From: Micrococcus lacusdianchii
GTDB lineage: Bacteria; Actinomycetota; Actinomycetes; Actinomycetales; Micrococcaceae
Direction: 5' to 3'
Assembly (NCBI RefSeq): GCF_023155805.1
Contig: NZ_JAKNUW010000002.1
Location: 149,080 to 213,079, forward strand
DNA: 64,000 bases
A model generated the notes under the pieces. It saw only the letters and a program-made list of their open reading frames with translations, searched no databases and was not told where the DNA came from. Numbering within the stretch: the stretch's first letter is position 1; each line of letters opens with the position of its first letter. Positions 42,995 to 56,386 of this stretch are shown one piece after another. The translations under genes were made by a program, and so were the position numbers.

Positions 42995-44574
42995 AGCGGC
43001 ATGTTCCCGTGCTTCTTGGCGGGGCGTGCCTCGCGCTTGTGGTGGGTGGCCCGCAGTGCGCGCACGAGCTGCGCGCGGGTCTGGCGCGGCGGGACCACCG
43101 CGTCCACGTAGCCCAGGTCCGCGGCCTGGTAGGGGTTGAGCAGCTCCGCCTCGTAGTCCGCCACGAGCTGCGCGCGGCGGGCCTCCACGTCCTCGCCCGC
43201 CTCCGCGGCGGCCTGCAGCTCCCGGCGGTACAGGATGTTGACCGCGCCCTGCGGGCCCATCACGCCGATCTGCGCCGACGGCCACGCCAGGTTCAGGTCA
43301 GCGCCGAGCTTCTTGGAGCCCATCACGATGTACGCGCCGCCGAACGCCTTGCGGGTGATCACGGTGAGCTTCGGCACCGAGGCCTCCGCGTACGCGTAGA
43401 TGAGCTTGGCGCCGCGGCGGATGATGCCGTTGAACTCCTGGTCCGTGCCGGGCAGGAAGCCGGGGACGTCCACGAGGGTGAGGATCGGGATGTTGAAGGC
43501 GTCGCAGAACCGCACGAACCGTGCGGCCTTCTCCGCGGCGGCGATGTCCAGCGTCCCGGCGAGCTGCTGCGGCTGGTTCGCCACCACGCCCACGCTCATC
43601 CCATCCATGCGGGCCAGGCCGGTGATCACGTTGGGGGCGTACATCTCCTGCAGCTGCAGCAGCAGGCCGTCGTCCACCAGTGCGGTGACGACCTCGAGCA
43701 TGTCGTACGGCTGGTTCGCCGAGTCCGGGACGATCGTGTCCAGCGCCTCGTCCTCCGCGGTGACCTCGAGGGACGCCGGCTCGAAGGCCGGCGCCTCCGC
43801 GAGGTTGTTGGAGGGCAGGAACTCCAGCAGATCCTGCACGTAGGCGATCGCGTCCTCCTCCGACGTCGCCATGTAGTGCGCCGTGCCGGAGGTGGCGTTG
43901 TGGCTGCGTGCCCCGCCGAGGGTCTCCATGTCCACGTCCTCGCCCGTGACGGTCTTGATCACGTCCGGCCCGGTGATGAACATGTGCGAGGTCTGGTCCA
44001 CCATCACCACGACGTCCGTCAGCGCCGGCGAGTACGCCGCGCCGCCCGCGGACGGGCCCATGATCAGCGAGATCTGCGGGACCATCCCGGAGGCCAGGAC
44101 GTTGTTCCGGAAGATGTCCGCGAACTGCGCCAGGGAGGCCACCCCCTCCTGGATGCGCGCGCCGCCGCCGTCGAGGATGCCGATCACGGGGCAGCCGTTG
44201 CGCGCGGCGAACTCCTGGACCTTCACGATCTTCTGGCCGTTGCGCTCGGACAGCGAGCCGCCGAACACGGTGAAGTCCTGGGAGTAGACGGCCACCTGGC
44301 GGCCGTCCACCGTGCCGAAGCCGGCGACGACGCCGTCGCCGGCCGGGTGCTTGGCGTCCATGCCGAAGGCCGTGGTGCGGTGCGTGGAGAGGGCGTCCAG
44401 CTCTACGAACGAGCCCTCGTCCAGCAGCAGCTCCACTCGCTCGCGGGCGGTGTGCTTGCCGCGGGAGTGCTGGCGCTGCACGGCGGCCTCACCCCCGGGG
44501 GCCGCCGTGGCCTCGAGCCGGCGCTGCAGATCGGCCAGCCGGCCGGCGGTGGTGCTGAGGTCGGGGTCGGTCAC
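42991..44574 (-). CDS. Acyl-CoA carboxylase beta subunit (carboxyltransferase)
   Basis: A 527-residue AccD5/PccB-type carboxyltransferase that transfers carboxyl from biotin to propionyl- or acetyl-CoA. Seen: [46 protein letters not shown] (first oxyanion region), [33 protein letters not shown] and [15 protein letters not shown]. The GTG at 44574 is preceded by GAGGAG with 6-base spacing. Together with accE it forms one operon, and it likely works with the alpha subunit at 27.8-29.6 kb. Confidence 0.95.
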   Translation of the reverse strand: MTDPDLSTTAGRLADLQRRLEATAAPGGEAAVQRQHSRGKHTARERVELLLDEGSFVELDALSTHRTTAFGMDAKHPAGDGVVAGFGTVDGRQVAVYSQDFTVFGGSLSERNGQKIVKVQEFAARNGCPVIGILDGGGARIQEGVASLAQFADIFRNNVLASGMVPQISLIMGPSAGGAAYSPALTDVVVMVDQTSHMFITGPDVIKTVTGEDVDMETLGGARSHNATSGTAHYMATSEEDAIAYVQDLLEFLPSNNLAEAPAFEPASLEVTAEDEALDTIVPDSANQPYDMLEVVTALVDDGLLLQLQEMYAPNVITGLARMDGMSVGVVANQPQQLAGTLDIAAAEKAARFVRFCDAFNIPILTLVDVPGFLPGTDQEFNGIIRRGAKLIYAYAEASVPKLTVITRKAFGGAYIVMGSKKLGADLNLAWPSAQIGVMGPQGAVNILYRRELQAAAEAGEDVEARRAQLVADYEAELLNPYQAADLGYVDAVVPPRQTRAQLVRALRATHHKREARPAKKHGNMPL

Positions 44575-44656
44575 GCGGGACTCCTCGGGGCGGGGGCGGC
44601 GGACAGGCCCGGGCGGGCCCGCCGCGGGGCTCTGATGCGGCGGTCGGGTGCGGCCG

Positions 44657-44909
44657 TCAGTCTACGCGCGCGGCCCGACGGCGCGCGGGGCGGGCGGGCA
44701 GGACGTCCTCGCCCCGGGCCATGACCTCCTGCTGCTCGGCGATCTCCTTGGCGAGGAAGTGGTTGAGCGCCGTCCGGATGGCGGCGATGGCCGCCAGGCG
44801 CCCGATCATGTCCCACGTCGGCCACGGCGCCCACCGTCACGGCGGCCGCTCCCAGCGACTCCACCACCAGGATCACGACGCCGATCACGGCCTGGACGGT
44901 CTCCTCCAC
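44657..44909 (-). pseudogene. Remnant of a DUF1622-like membrane protein gene
   Basis: From a GTG at 44909 the minus strand encodes VEETVQAVIGVVILVVES, a hydrophobic start like that of DUF1622 proteins. A different frame downstream encodes IGRLAAIAAIRTALNHFLAK then EIAEQQEVMARGEDVLPAR and stops at 44657. The second piece resembles the IRT-x-L-N-x-x-L-x-K-E end of the family. The middle helices are missing and the frames do not join, so I read it as an internally deleted relic. Alternatively the second frame could be a tiny expressed ORF. Confidence 0.45.
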
Positions 44910-45023
44910 GGGGCACCTGCTTCCGCTCGTCCAACCCCCGCGCGGACACCCGGGGACGGCCCGAGGATACGCGTGCGCCGCAGGGTCCGGAGGGGTGGCC
45001 GGGCGGCGCGGTCCGACGTCGGC

Positions 45024-45029
45024 TATACC
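45024..45029 (+). promoter_or_regulatory. -10 box of birA, leaderless start
   Basis: TATACC, 7 bases before the ATG at 45037. GAAGGA abuts the ATG directly, too close to be a working Shine-Dalgarno, which supports a leaderless mRNA. Confidence 0.45.
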
Positions 45030-45036
45030 TGAAGGA

Positions 45037-45870
45037 ATGGGACGACTCACATGGCTGGACACGGTGGACTCCACACAGGACGCCCTGCTGCGCCTGCTGA
45101 ACGGGCCGGCGGGCCCGTCCAGGACGGAGGGCACGACGCCGGCCCCCGCCCACGGTGACGCGCTCGCCACGGCGGACCAGCGCTCGGGGCGCGGCCGCCA
45201 CGGCCGGGTCTGGGCGGCCCCGCCCGGGAGCTCCCTGGCGCTGTCCGTGCTGCTGCGCCCGGCCGGGCCCTCCGGCCCGCTGGCCCCGGCCCACTGGAGC
45301 TGGCTCTCCCTCGTGGCGGCGTCGGCGGTGGCCGGGCTCCTGGCGGAGCGGGGCGCCCCGACGCATGTGAAGTGGCCCAACGACGTCCTCGCCGAGGACG
45401 GCCGCAAGCTGTGCGGCGTGCTGGCCACCGTGGCCCCGGGCGGCGGCGTCGTGGTGGGCACGGGCGTGAACCTGGCCTTCCCGGCCGGGCCCCCGGCCGC
45501 CACCGCCACCGCACTCGCCGACTGGGTCCCGGCCGCCGCCGTGCCCTCGCCGCAGGCCCTCGCGGAGGAGCTGCTCGCCGCCGTCGTGACCGCCGCGGAC
45601 GCGTTCGCCGCGGCACTGGACGGCGTGGCCGACCCCGTGGACGGGACCCACCTCGCCGTGGTCCCCGTGGCGGCCCGGCTGAGCACGCCCGGTCGGTCCG
45701 TGCGGGCCGAGCTGCCGGACGGCACGGCGCTCGAGGGGGAGGCCGTGGGACTGGGCCCCGGAGGGGTCCTGCGGGTCAGGACCGCCGCCGGGGGCCGTGA
45801 GACACTGGAGACCGAGATCAGCGCCGGCGACGTGGTCCACCTGAGGGGTGACGTGCGCCGGGGCCGGTGA
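45037..45870 (+). CDS. birA: Biotin-[acetyl-CoA-carboxylase] ligase, monofunctional
   Basis: A 277-residue biotin protein ligase that attaches biotin to the carrier domain of the carboxylase at 27.8 kb. Seen: WLDTVDSTQDALLRLL, ADQRSGRGRHGRVWAAPPGS (biotinyl-AMP loop), HVKWPNDVLAEDGRKLCGVL with the catalytic lysine, and VVVGTGVNLAF. There is no N-terminal helix-turn-helix, so it is not a repressor. Adjacent to accD, the usual actinobacterial arrangement. Confidence 0.93.
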   Translation: MGRLTWLDTVDSTQDALLRLLNGPAGPSRTEGTTPAPAHGDALATADQRSGRGRHGRVWAAPPGSSLALSVLLRPAGPSGPLAPAHWSWLSLVAASAVAGLLAERGAPTHVKWPNDVLAEDGRKLCGVLATVAPGGGVVVGTGVNLAFPAGPPAATATALADWVPAAAVPSPQALAEELLAAVVTAADAFAAALDGVADPVDGTHLAVVPVAARLSTPGRSVRAELPDGTALEGEAVGLGPGGVLRVRTAAGGRETLETEISAGDVVHLRGDVRRGR

Positions 45871-45914
45871 CGCCCGGCGGGCGCCCGGCATGGACAGTCC
45901 GGAGGTGGGCGAGG

Positions 45915-46445
45915 ATGCGGCTGGAGCCCGGCGAGCAGGTGGTGGTGCGCACGCGCCGCCATCCCCGCGCGCTCCTCGGCGCCGCCTCCGCCCTGGTGGC
46001 CACCGCCTTCCTGCTCGGCCTGGCGCGGGGCGTACTGGCCCGCCCGGACCTGCCCGGCGTCGTGGACCGGGCCGCCCCGTGGCTGGACACCCTCCTGTGG
46101 GCCGCGGCCGCGCTGGCCGTCCTGCTGGGCACGCTCCGTCCCCTGCTGCGCTGGCTGACGGGCCGCACCGTGCTCACCACCGCACGCCTGATCCGCCGCA
46201 CGGGCCTCGGCGGCGGTCCGGACGGCGCCATGCCGCTGGTGGCCATCGCGGACGTGGAGCGCCGCGGCCGCGGCGCGGGCGCCGGCGACCTGCTGGTCCT
46301 GTTCCAGGACCCGATCCGGCAGGTGTACTGGCGCCTCACCGATGTCCCCGAGGCCGCCCGCTTCGAGGAGCTGCTCGCCGAGGCCACCCGCCGGGCCCGG
46401 ACCGTCTCCCGGCCTGCCGCCGACCTGGGGGGAGGACCCCGATGA
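45915..46445 (+). CDS. PH-domain (bPH2-like) membrane protein
   Basis: A 176-residue protein. It opens with MRLEPGEQVVVRTRRHPRAL, followed by two transmembrane helices (LLGAASALVATAFLLGLARG and TLLWAAAALAVLLGTL). A cytoplasmic bacterial-PH segment follows (RTVLTTARLIRRTG, MPLVAIADVE, DLLVLFQDP). Function unknown. Its stop overlaps the cyclase start by ATGA, which suggests it works with the cyclase at the membrane. Confidence 0.7.
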   Translation: MRLEPGEQVVVRTRRHPRALLGAASALVATAFLLGLARGVLARPDLPGVVDRAAPWLDTLLWAAAALAVLLGTLRPLLRWLTGRTVLTTARLIRRTGLGGGPDGAMPLVAIADVERRGRGAGAGDLLVLFQDPIRQVYWRLTDVPEAARFEELLAEATRRARTVSRPAADLGGGPR

Positions 46446-47605
46446 CCCGCCACCGCCCCGACCCGGCGACCCCCGCCACCGCGCCCCTGCCCGTGGTGCC
46501 CTCGCCGGACGGCCCCCGCGCCGCCGCCGGGCGTCCCCGCCGCACGCCCGCCCCCGTCACCCAGCCCGGCTGGACGAGCGCCATGCGCACCCTCGACGCG
46601 GGCCTCGTGGTGGGACCGCGCGCCATCTCCCGCCGGGAGGCGGCCCGCCGCCTCGGCGTCACCGCCGGCGCCGCCCGCCGCATCTCCCGGGCCCTGGGCT
46701 ACCCGGACGTGCCGGATGAGGAGACCGTGTTCTCCGAGGAGGACCTGGATGCCTTCGACGCCGTCCTCCAGCTGGTCCGCGAGGGCATCCTCAACGAGGA
46801 CACGGCCGTGTCCCTGGCCCGCTCCGTGGGCCAGATGACGGACCGCATGGTGGTCTGGCAGATCGAGGCGCTGGTGGAGGACCAGATCTCCTCGGAGGGC
46901 CGGACGGACCCGGAGGCCCGCCGCGCCGCCGTCGACCTCCTGCCGGAGATCATCAGCCCGCTCGAGAAGGTGATGCAGGTGGTGTACCGCCGCCAGCTCA
47001 ACAACGCCGTGCAGCGCCTGACGGTGCGCGTGGAGGCGGGGCTGGCGGCGTCCGAGCAGGGCCGGGACGGCTCCGAGGACGACGCGCCGCTCCCGCTCGC
47101 CCGTGCGGTGGGGTTCGCGGACATGGTCTCCTACACCACTCTGTCCCGGACCATGGGCGAGCGGACGCTGGCCCGCATGGTGCAGCGGTTCGAGTCCAAG
47201 GCCGCGGAGATCATCGCGGCCGGCGGCGGCTGGCTCGTGAAGACGGTCGGGGACGAGGTGCTGTTCAACGCGGAGACCCCGGAGGCCGGAGCGGAGATCG
47301 CGCTGGCGCTCTCCGACGCCATGGCGGCGGACAGGGAGCTGCCCTCGGCCCGGGTGTCCCTGGCGTGGGGGCGCGTGCTCTCCCGCCTGGGGGACATCTA
47401 CGGGCCCACCGTGAACCTGGCCTCCCGGCTGACGTCCCTGGCGGATCCGGGTACCGTGCTCGTGGACGCCATGACCGCGGCCGCCCTCTCCGAGGACGAG
47501 CGCTTCGTGCTCGTCCCGCAGCCGCCGCGGATCGTCCGGGGGTTCGGAGAGGTCCGCCCCTCCCTCCTCATGAACGGCTCGGCGCAGCCCCTGATCACCG
47601 ACTGA
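46442..47605 (+). CDS. Class III adenylate/guanylate cyclase with N-terminal regulatory domain
   Basis: A 387-residue soluble cyclase. Residues about 40-195 resemble the regulatory (Ad_Cy_reg) domain of mycobacterial Rv1264, a pH sensor; it starts with a helix-turn-helix-like SRREAARRLGVTAGAARRIS. The catalytic domain is at about 210-375. First metal aspartate in GFADMVSYT, second in VKTVGDEVLF, and transition-state residues in GPTVNLASRL. It probably makes cAMP, though substrate residues are not decisive. Near birA and accD, as in Streptomyces where a cyclase gene lies beside them. Confidence 0.88.
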   Translation: MTRHRPDPATPATAPLPVVPSPDGPRAAAGRPRRTPAPVTQPGWTSAMRTLDAGLVVGPRAISRREAARRLGVTAGAARRISRALGYPDVPDEETVFSEEDLDAFDAVLQLVREGILNEDTAVSLARSVGQMTDRMVVWQIEALVEDQISSEGRTDPEARRAAVDLLPEIISPLEKVMQVVYRRQLNNAVQRLTVRVEAGLAASEQGRDGSEDDAPLPLARAVGFADMVSYTTLSRTMGERTLARMVQRFESKAAEIIAAGGGWLVKTVGDEVLFNAETPEAGAEIALALSDAMAADRELPSARVSLAWGRVLSRLGDIYGPTVNLASRLTSLADPGTVLVDAMTAAALSEDERFVLVPQPPRIVRGFGEVRPSLLMNGSAQPLITD

Positions 47606-47617
47606 ACCCGAGGTTCC

Positions 47618-48388
47618 ATGAGCGAGCAGCCGACCACCGGCGCGGGCACGTCCGCGCAGCCCGAGGCGGTGGCGGTGACCCACGTGGGAGCCGTCCGGGA
47701 GCTGAACGAGGACTCCTGGGCCGTCGTCGGCGATCCGCTGCTGCTGGCCGCCGTGGCGGACGGCATGGGCGGTCACGAGGCCGGAGAGGTGGCCTCGGCC
47801 GCCGCGGTCGAGCTGCTCGAGCGGCGTGCGCCGGAGGTCCTCGCCCCGGGCACGGCGCACACGCCCCAGGAGTTCGGGGCCCTGGTCCACGAGGCCAACG
47901 CGGCCGTGATCGAGGCCGGCGGGGGCCGCTCCGGCACCACCCTCACCGCCCTGGCCTGCCTGGACGCGGAGCGCGGCCGCTGGGCGATCGCCAACGTGGG
48001 CGACTCGCGCGCCTACCTGCGTCCCGTGGGCGCTCCCGTGCTCCAGCAGCTGACCGTGGACCACTCCGCGGTGCAGATGATGGTGGCGGCCGGCGAGCTG
48101 ACGCCGGCGGAGGCACGCGTGCACCCGCGCCGCAACGTCATCACCCGCGCCCTGGGCTCGAGCCACGCCCTCACGGTGGACGTGGCCGAGATCGACCTCG
48201 CCCCCGGGGACCGCGTCCTGCTGTGCAGCGACGGCCTGACCGGCGAGCTCCTGGACGAGGAGATCCGCGAGATCCTCGACGACGCCGGATCGCTCTCCGC
48301 GGCCGCCGAGCGTCTCGTGGGGGCCGCGCTGTGGCGTGGCGGCCGGGACAACGTCACCGTGGTGCTGATCGGCTTCCCCGGGCCCTGA
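47618..48388 (+). CDS. PP2C-family protein phosphatase
   Basis: A 256-residue metal-dependent Ser/Thr phosphatase. All metal-site motifs are present: RELNEDSW, VADGMGGHEAGEVAS, GTTLTALACL, NVGDSRAYL, CSDGLTGELL and GGRDNVTVVL. No membrane helix, so it is cytoplasmic. It starts 12 bases after the cyclase stop and is likely cotranscribed. Its cognate Ser/Thr kinase is not in the window. Confidence 0.93.
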   Translation: MSEQPTTGAGTSAQPEAVAVTHVGAVRELNEDSWAVVGDPLLLAAVADGMGGHEAGEVASAAAVELLERRAPEVLAPGTAHTPQEFGALVHEANAAVIEAGGGRSGTTLTALACLDAERGRWAIANVGDSRAYLRPVGAPVLQQLTVDHSAVQMMVAAGELTPAEARVHPRRNVITRALGSSHALTVDVAEIDLAPGDRVLLCSDGLTGELLDEEIREILDDAGSLSAAAERLVGAALWRGGRDNVTVVLIGFPGP

Positions 48389-48409
48389 TGCCGTGACCGG
48401 GGCCGCCGC

Positions 48410-51737
<3,328 letters not shown>

Positions 51738-51741
<4 letters not shown>

Positions 51742-52220
51742 GGCGCCTGCTCGGCCACCCGTGGGCCTACCCGGCGGTCTTCATCGGCGCGGGGATCGCG
51801 TTCGCGGCCTGGGGCACGGCACGGCAGAACGTCGCCGTGATCGTGTCCGCGGTGCTGATGGTCCTGCTGATGCTCCCGTACCTGCGCGCCACCCGCGTGC
51901 GCTTGCGGCCCTTCGCGCAGGCGCAGGGCACGCTGGACGCGGGCGGCGTGGTGGTGTTCTGGCGGCCGGGCTGCCAGTACTGCATGACGCTGCTCAAGGT
52001 CCTCACCGCCGAGGAGCGGGACCGCGTGCATTGGGTGAACATCTGGCAGGAGCCGGAGGCGGCGGCCGCCCTCGAGGGGCTGCACGAGGCGCGCGACGGC
52101 CACCCCCACCAGGCCGTGCCCACCGCCTGGCTGCGCCGGCGCGACTACGTCGTGGCCACGGACGCGACCCGCGCCCGCCTGAAGGACACGCTGCGCCAGC
52201 ACGCCGGAGGCGACGCATGA
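51738..52220 (+). CDS. Membrane-anchored glutaredoxin/thioredoxin-like protein
   Basis: A 160-residue protein with two N-terminal transmembrane helices (PAVFIGAGIAFAAWG and VAVIVSAVLMVLLMLPYL). A cytoplasm-facing thioredoxin-fold domain follows with VVVFWRPGCQYCMTLLKVL, a C-x-x-C motif at about residues 79-82, and a cis-proline segment VPTAWL. Likely a thiol-disulfide oxidoreductase. Overlaps both neighbours by ATGA (starts in the phosphatase stop and ends in the GNAT start). Confidence 0.8.
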
Positions 52221-52741
52221 GCCCCCTCGTCCGCCCGCTGCGCCCCGAGGACCACGAGGCGGTCGCCGAGCTCACCCTGGCGTCCTATGTCGACGGCGGC
52301 CACATCGCCCCCGATGACGCCTACGTGAAGACCCTCAGGGACGTGGCCGACCGGGCCGGCCGCGCGGAGGTGCTCGTGGCCGAGGTCGACGGCGAGGTGG
52401 CCGGGTCCGTGGTGCTCACCCCGCCCGGCTCGCCCCTGGCCGAGACCTCCGGCGACGGGGAGTACGAGTTCCGCATGCTCGCCGTGCACCCGCGGTTCCA
52501 CCGCCGCGGGGTGGGCGGCGCCCTGCTGGCCGAGATCGTGGCGCGGGTCCGCGCCGAGGAGGGCGTGGACGCCGTCGTGCTGACCACCATGCCCTCCATG
52601 ACCGACGCCCACCGGATGTACGAGCGCGCCGGCTTCGTGCGCGTCCCGGAGAGGGACTGGCTCCTCGCGGACGTGGTGCCGGACCTCGACCCGGCCGACG
52701 AGACCGGCCCGTTCCTCGTCTACCGGCTCGCGCTGGACTGA
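52217..52741 (+). CDS. GNAT family N-acetyltransferase
   Basis: A 174-residue acetyl-CoA-dependent acyltransferase. VRPLRPEDHEAVAELT opens the domain, GSVVLTPPGSPL is strand 4, EFRMLAVHPRFHRRGVGGAL is the pyrophosphate-binding motif A, and AHRMYERAGFVRVPERDW is motif B. Acceptor unknown. Last gene of the ligA run, with a hairpin downstream. Confidence 0.9.
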   Translation: MSPLVRPLRPEDHEAVAELTLASYVDGGHIAPDDAYVKTLRDVADRAGRAEVLVAEVDGEVAGSVVLTPPGSPLAETSGDGEYEFRMLAVHPRFHRRGVGGALLAEIVARVRAEEGVDAVVLTTMPSMTDAHRMYERAGFVRVPERDWLLADVVPDLDPADETGPFLVYRLALD

Positions 52742-52777
52742 CCCCGGGCGGGACATCGGCACCGGGACCCCATTCGG

Positions 52778-52834
52778 GGCGGGAAATCCCTGTCATGCGG
52801 GCCCGGAGCGCCGCGGTGGGGTGGATCTCCCGCC
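52778..52834. terminator. Imperfect long inverted repeat after the GNAT gene
   Basis: GGCGGGAAATCC (52778-52789) pairs with GGATCTCCCGCC (52823-52834), 11 of 12 bases, around a GC-rich loop. It sits 37 bases after the GNAT stop and before the gatC promoter, as expected for a terminator. Confidence 0.45.
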
Positions 52835-52870
52835 TCGAAGCGGTGACGGCGGCCGTCCAGGCCCCGGCAC

Positions 52871-52876
52871 TAGACT
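52871..52876 (+). promoter_or_regulatory. -10 box of gatCAB
   Basis: TAGACT about 70 bases upstream of gatC. The leader carries ACGAGGAGATCC before the ATG, so this operon has a normal ribosome site. Confidence 0.45.
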
Positions 52877-52945
52877 CGACCCCGATGTGGCCGCCGCCGC
52901 GCCGGCGTCGTCCACCCCGCCCCGACCCGTCACACGAGGAGATCC

Positions 52946-53242
52946 ATGCCTGAGATCACCCGGGATCAGGTGGAGCATCTGGCTCGCCTGGCCCACATCC
53001 GGATGACCGACGAGGAGCTGGACACGATGTCCGGCGACCTGGAGAAGATCCTGGAGCACGTCTCCGCGGTCCAGGCCGCCGCGGGCGACGACGTGACGCC
53101 GACGTCCCACCCCATCGCGTTGGAGAACGTGTTCCGCGAGGACGTGCCGGCCGGCATGCTCACGCAGGAGGAGGCCCTCGACCAGGCGCCGGACTCCGAG
53201 GACGGCCAGTTCAAGGTCCCCGCCATCCTGGACGGAGAGTGA
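52946..53242 (+). CDS. gatC: Asp-tRNA(Asn)/Glu-tRNA(Gln) amidotransferase subunit C
   Basis: A 98-residue subunit that belts GatA and GatB together. [20 protein letters not shown] at the N-terminus, [13 protein letters not shown], and the C-terminal FRVP-like QFKVPAIL are typical. GAGGAG precedes the ATG. The GTGA overlap couples it to gatA. Confidence 0.95.
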   Translation: MPEITRDQVEHLARLAHIRMTDEELDTMSGDLEKILEHVSAVQAAAGDDVTPTSHPIALENVFREDVPAGMLTQEEALDQAPDSEDGQFKVPAILDGE

Positions 53243-54867
53243 GCACCCCCATGACCGAGACGTTCGACGTGAACGCGACCCTCGGCGCCGACGAGCTCGT
53301 CCGGCTCACCGCGCTGCAGATGGCCGAGCGCCTGCGCGCCGGCACCACCACCTCCGTGGAGCTCGTCCAGGCCCACCTGGACCGCATCGCGGCCCACGAC
53401 GGCGACGTGCGCGCCGACGCCGACGGCGACCGCGGCGTGCGCGCCTACCTCCACGTGAACACGGACGAGGCCCTCGCCGTCGCCGCCGAGGTGGACGCGA
53501 TCCGCGCCGCCGGCGGCCCCGAGGCCGACGCCCTGCACCCGCTGGCCGGTGTGCCCGTGGCCGTGAAGGACAACATCGTCACGCGCGGCCAGCCGACCAC
53601 GGCCGCCTCCCGCATGCTCGAGGGCTGGCTCAGCCCGTACGACGCCACGGTGGTGGCCCGCCTCCGCGAGGCCCGCCTGCCGATCCTGGGCAAGACCAAC
53701 CTCGACGAGTTCGCGATGGGCGGCTCCACCGAGCACTCCGCGTTCGGCATCACCCGCAACCCGTGGGACGGGGACCGCGTGCCCGGCGGCTCGGGCGGCG
53801 GGTCGGCGGCCGCCGTGGCCGCCTTCCTGGCCCCCTTCGCCCTCGGCTCGGACACCGGCGGCTCCGTGCGTGAGCCCGCCGCGTTCACCGGCACGGTCGG
53901 CGTGAAGCCCACCTACGGCGCGGTCTCCCGCTACGGCCTGATCGCCATGGCCTCCTCGCTGGACCAGATCGGCCCCGCCGCCCGCACCGTGGCCGACGCC
54001 GCGGCGCTGCAGCAGGTCATCGGCGGCCACGACCCGCTGGACTCCACGTCCCTGGCCGACGCGCCGGCGGACCTGACCGCCGCGGCCCGCGGCCGCGACC
54101 TGGCGGGGCTGCGCGTCGGCGTCGTGACGGACCTGCCGGCGGAGGCGTTCCACCCGGGCATCCGGGCCGGCTTCGACGAGCACGTCGCGGCCCTGCGGGA
54201 GGCCGGCGCGGAGATCGTGGAGGTCTCCTGCCCGAGCTTCGACGCCGCCCTCGGCGCGTACTACCTGATCATGCCCTCGGAGGCCTCCTCCAACCTGGCC
54301 CGCTTCGACGGGGTCCGCTACGGCCACCGCGTGGTGCCCGACGGCGGCGGCACGATCGAGCAGGTCATGGGCGCCACCCGCGCCGCCGGCTTCGGCGCCG
54401 AGGTCAAGCGCCGCATCATCCTGGGCACCTACGCGCTGTCCGCCGGCTACTACGACGCCTACTACGGCTCCGCGCAGAAGGTCCGCACGCTCGTGCAGGA
54501 GGACTTCGCCCGCGCCTTCGAGCAGGTGGACGTCATCCTCACGCCCACCGCGCCGACCCCGGCGTTCGAGCTGGGCGCCAAGACGGACGACCCGATGACC
54601 ATGTACGTCAACGACCTGGCCACCATCCCGGCCAACCTCGCCGGCATCCCGGGCATGTCCGTGCCGGGCGGCGTCGTCGACGGGCTGCCCTACGGCCTGC
54701 AGCTGATGGCGCCGGCGCGCGAGGACGCCCGCCTGTACGAGGCCGGCGCCGCGCTCGAACGCCTCGTGGCCCAGCGCCGGGGCGGGCCGGTGTGGGCCGG
54801 GGCCCCCGAGCTGGAGAAGGGCGCGCAGCGCGCCACCACCGCGACCACGGCAGGAGGCCGGGCATGA
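53239..54867 (+). CDS. gatA: Asp-tRNA(Asn)/Glu-tRNA(Gln) amidotransferase subunit A
   Basis: A 542-residue amidase that frees ammonia from glutamine. Catalytic Ser-cisSer-Lys set: lysine in [13 protein letters not shown] and serines in [16 protein letters not shown] and [33 protein letters not shown] is the family signature region. The GTG at 53239 overlaps the gatC stop; the ATG four codons on is an alternative. With a tRNA-Gln also in the window, Gln-tRNA is probably made by the indirect route. Confidence 0.96.
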   Translation: MSTPMTETFDVNATLGADELVRLTALQMAERLRAGTTTSVELVQAHLDRIAAHDGDVRADADGDRGVRAYLHVNTDEALAVAAEVDAIRAAGGPEADALHPLAGVPVAVKDNIVTRGQPTTAASRMLEGWLSPYDATVVARLREARLPILGKTNLDEFAMGGSTEHSAFGITRNPWDGDRVPGGSGGGSAAAVAAFLAPFALGSDTGGSVREPAAFTGTVGVKPTYGAVSRYGLIAMASSLDQIGPAARTVADAAALQQVIGGHDPLDSTSLADAPADLTAAARGRDLAGLRVGVVTDLPAEAFHPGIRAGFDEHVAALREAGAEIVEVSCPSFDAALGAYYLIMPSEASSNLARFDGVRYGHRVVPDGGGTIEQVMGATRAAGFGAEVKRRIILGTYALSAGYYDAYYGSAQKVRTLVQEDFARAFEQVDVILTPTAPTPAFELGAKTDDPMTMYVNDLATIPANLAGIPGMSVPGGVVDGLPYGLQLMAPAREDARLYEAGAALERLVAQRRGGPVWAGAPELEKGAQRATTATTAGGRA

Positions 54868-56369
54868 GCCACGCAGAGCAGACCATGGACTTCGCGGAGG
54901 CGATGGAGCGCTTCGACCCCGTGTTGGGCTTCGAGGTGCACGTGGAGCTGAACACGGCCACGAAGATCTTCTCCTCGGCGCCCAACGCGTTCGGCGACGA
55001 GCCGAACACCAACGTGACCCCGCTCGACCTCGGCCTGCCCGGCACCCTGCCGGTGCTCAACCGCGAGGCCGTGGAGTACGCGATCCACCTGGGCGTGGCC
55101 CTGGACGCGCAGGTCGCCGAGACCTGCCGGTTCGCGCGGAAGAACTACTTCTACCCGGACACGCCGAAGAACTTCCAGACCTCCCAGTACGACGAGCCGA
55201 TCGTCTTCGACGGCCACCTGGACGTCGAGCTGGAGGACGGCGAGGTCTTCCGCGTGGAGATCGAGCGCGCGCACCTCGAGGACGATGCCGGCAAGCTCAC
55301 CCACGTGGGCGGCTCGGGCCGCATCCAGGGCGCCTCGGCGTCGCTGGTGGACTACAACCGCGCCGGCGTGCCGCTCATCGAGATCGTCACCAAGCCGATC
55401 GTCGGCGCCGGCGCGCGGGCCCCCGAGCTGGCCCGCGCCTACGTCACCGCGATCCGGGACATCGTCAAGGCCATCGGCATCTCGGACGCCCGCATGGAGC
55501 ACGGCAACGTGCGCTGCGACGCGAACGTGTCCCTCATGGAGAAGGGCGCGGACCGCTTCGGCACGCGCACCGAGACGAAGAACGTGGGCTCCACGCGCGC
55601 CGTGCAGCAGGCCGTCACCCATGAGATCCAGCGTCAGGCCGCCGTGCTCGCCGCGGGCGGGACCGTGACGCAGGAGACCCGCCACTGGCACGAGGACACC
55701 CGGACCACCACGTCCGGCCGCCCGAAGTCCGACGCCGACGACTACCGCTACTTCCCCGAGCCGGACCTCGTGCCCGTGCACGTGGACGCCGCGTGGATCG
55801 AGCGCGTCCGCGCCGAGCTGCCCGAGCTGCCGGCCGTGCGGAACAGGCGGCTCAAGGGCGAGTGGGGCTTCTCCGACGCCGAGTTCCGCGACGTGGTCAA
55901 CGCCGGCGTGGCGGACCAGATCGCCGAGACCGTGGAGGCCGGCGCCTCCGCGGCCGCCGCCCGCAAGTGGTGGATGGGCGAGATCGCCCGCCTGGCCAAC
56001 GTCGCGGAGAAGGAGGTCGCCGAGCTCGGCGTGACCCCCGCCCACGTCGTGGAGGTCGAGGAGCTGATCGCGGCCAAGACGATCAACGACAAGATCGCCA
56101 AGCAGGTCCTCGGCTTCGTGGCCGAGGGCGAGGGTTCGCCGAAGGAGATCGTCGAGGCCCGCTCGCTGGCGGTGGTCTCCGACGACGGCGCCCTCACCGC
56201 TGCCGTCGACGCCGCCATCGCGGACAACCCGGACGTGGTGGCGAAGATCCAGGGCGGCAAGATGGCCGCCGTCGGCGCCCTGATCGGCCCGGTCATGAAG
56301 GCCACCCGCGGGCAGGCCGACGCCGGCCGGGTGCGGGAGATCGTGCTGGAGCGGCTCGGGGTGGGCTGA
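54864..56369 (+). CDS. gatB: Asp-tRNA(Asn)/Glu-tRNA(Gln) amidotransferase subunit B
   Basis: A 501-residue subunit that binds and phosphorylates the misacylated tRNA. Seen: [18 protein letters not shown], the central [16 protein letters not shown] and [38 protein letters not shown], and a C-terminal YqeY-like tail ([20 protein letters not shown]). Starts within the gatA stop. The operon ends with a strong hairpin. Confidence 0.96.
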   Translation: MSHAEQTMDFAEAMERFDPVLGFEVHVELNTATKIFSSAPNAFGDEPNTNVTPLDLGLPGTLPVLNREAVEYAIHLGVALDAQVAETCRFARKNYFYPDTPKNFQTSQYDEPIVFDGHLDVELEDGEVFRVEIERAHLEDDAGKLTHVGGSGRIQGASASLVDYNRAGVPLIEIVTKPIVGAGARAPELARAYVTAIRDIVKAIGISDARMEHGNVRCDANVSLMEKGADRFGTRTETKNVGSTRAVQQAVTHEIQRQAAVLAAGGTVTQETRHWHEDTRTTTSGRPKSDADDYRYFPEPDLVPVHVDAAWIERVRAELPELPAVRNRRLKGEWGFSDAEFRDVVNAGVADQIAETVEAGASAAAARKWWMGEIARLANVAEKEVAELGVTPAHVVEVEELIAAKTINDKIAKQVLGFVAEGEGSPKEIVEARSLAVVSDDGALTAAVDAAIADNPDVVAKIQGGKMAAVGALIGPVMKATRGQADAGRVREIVLERLGVG

Positions 56370-56386
56370 GCCGCCCCCTTCCTCGT

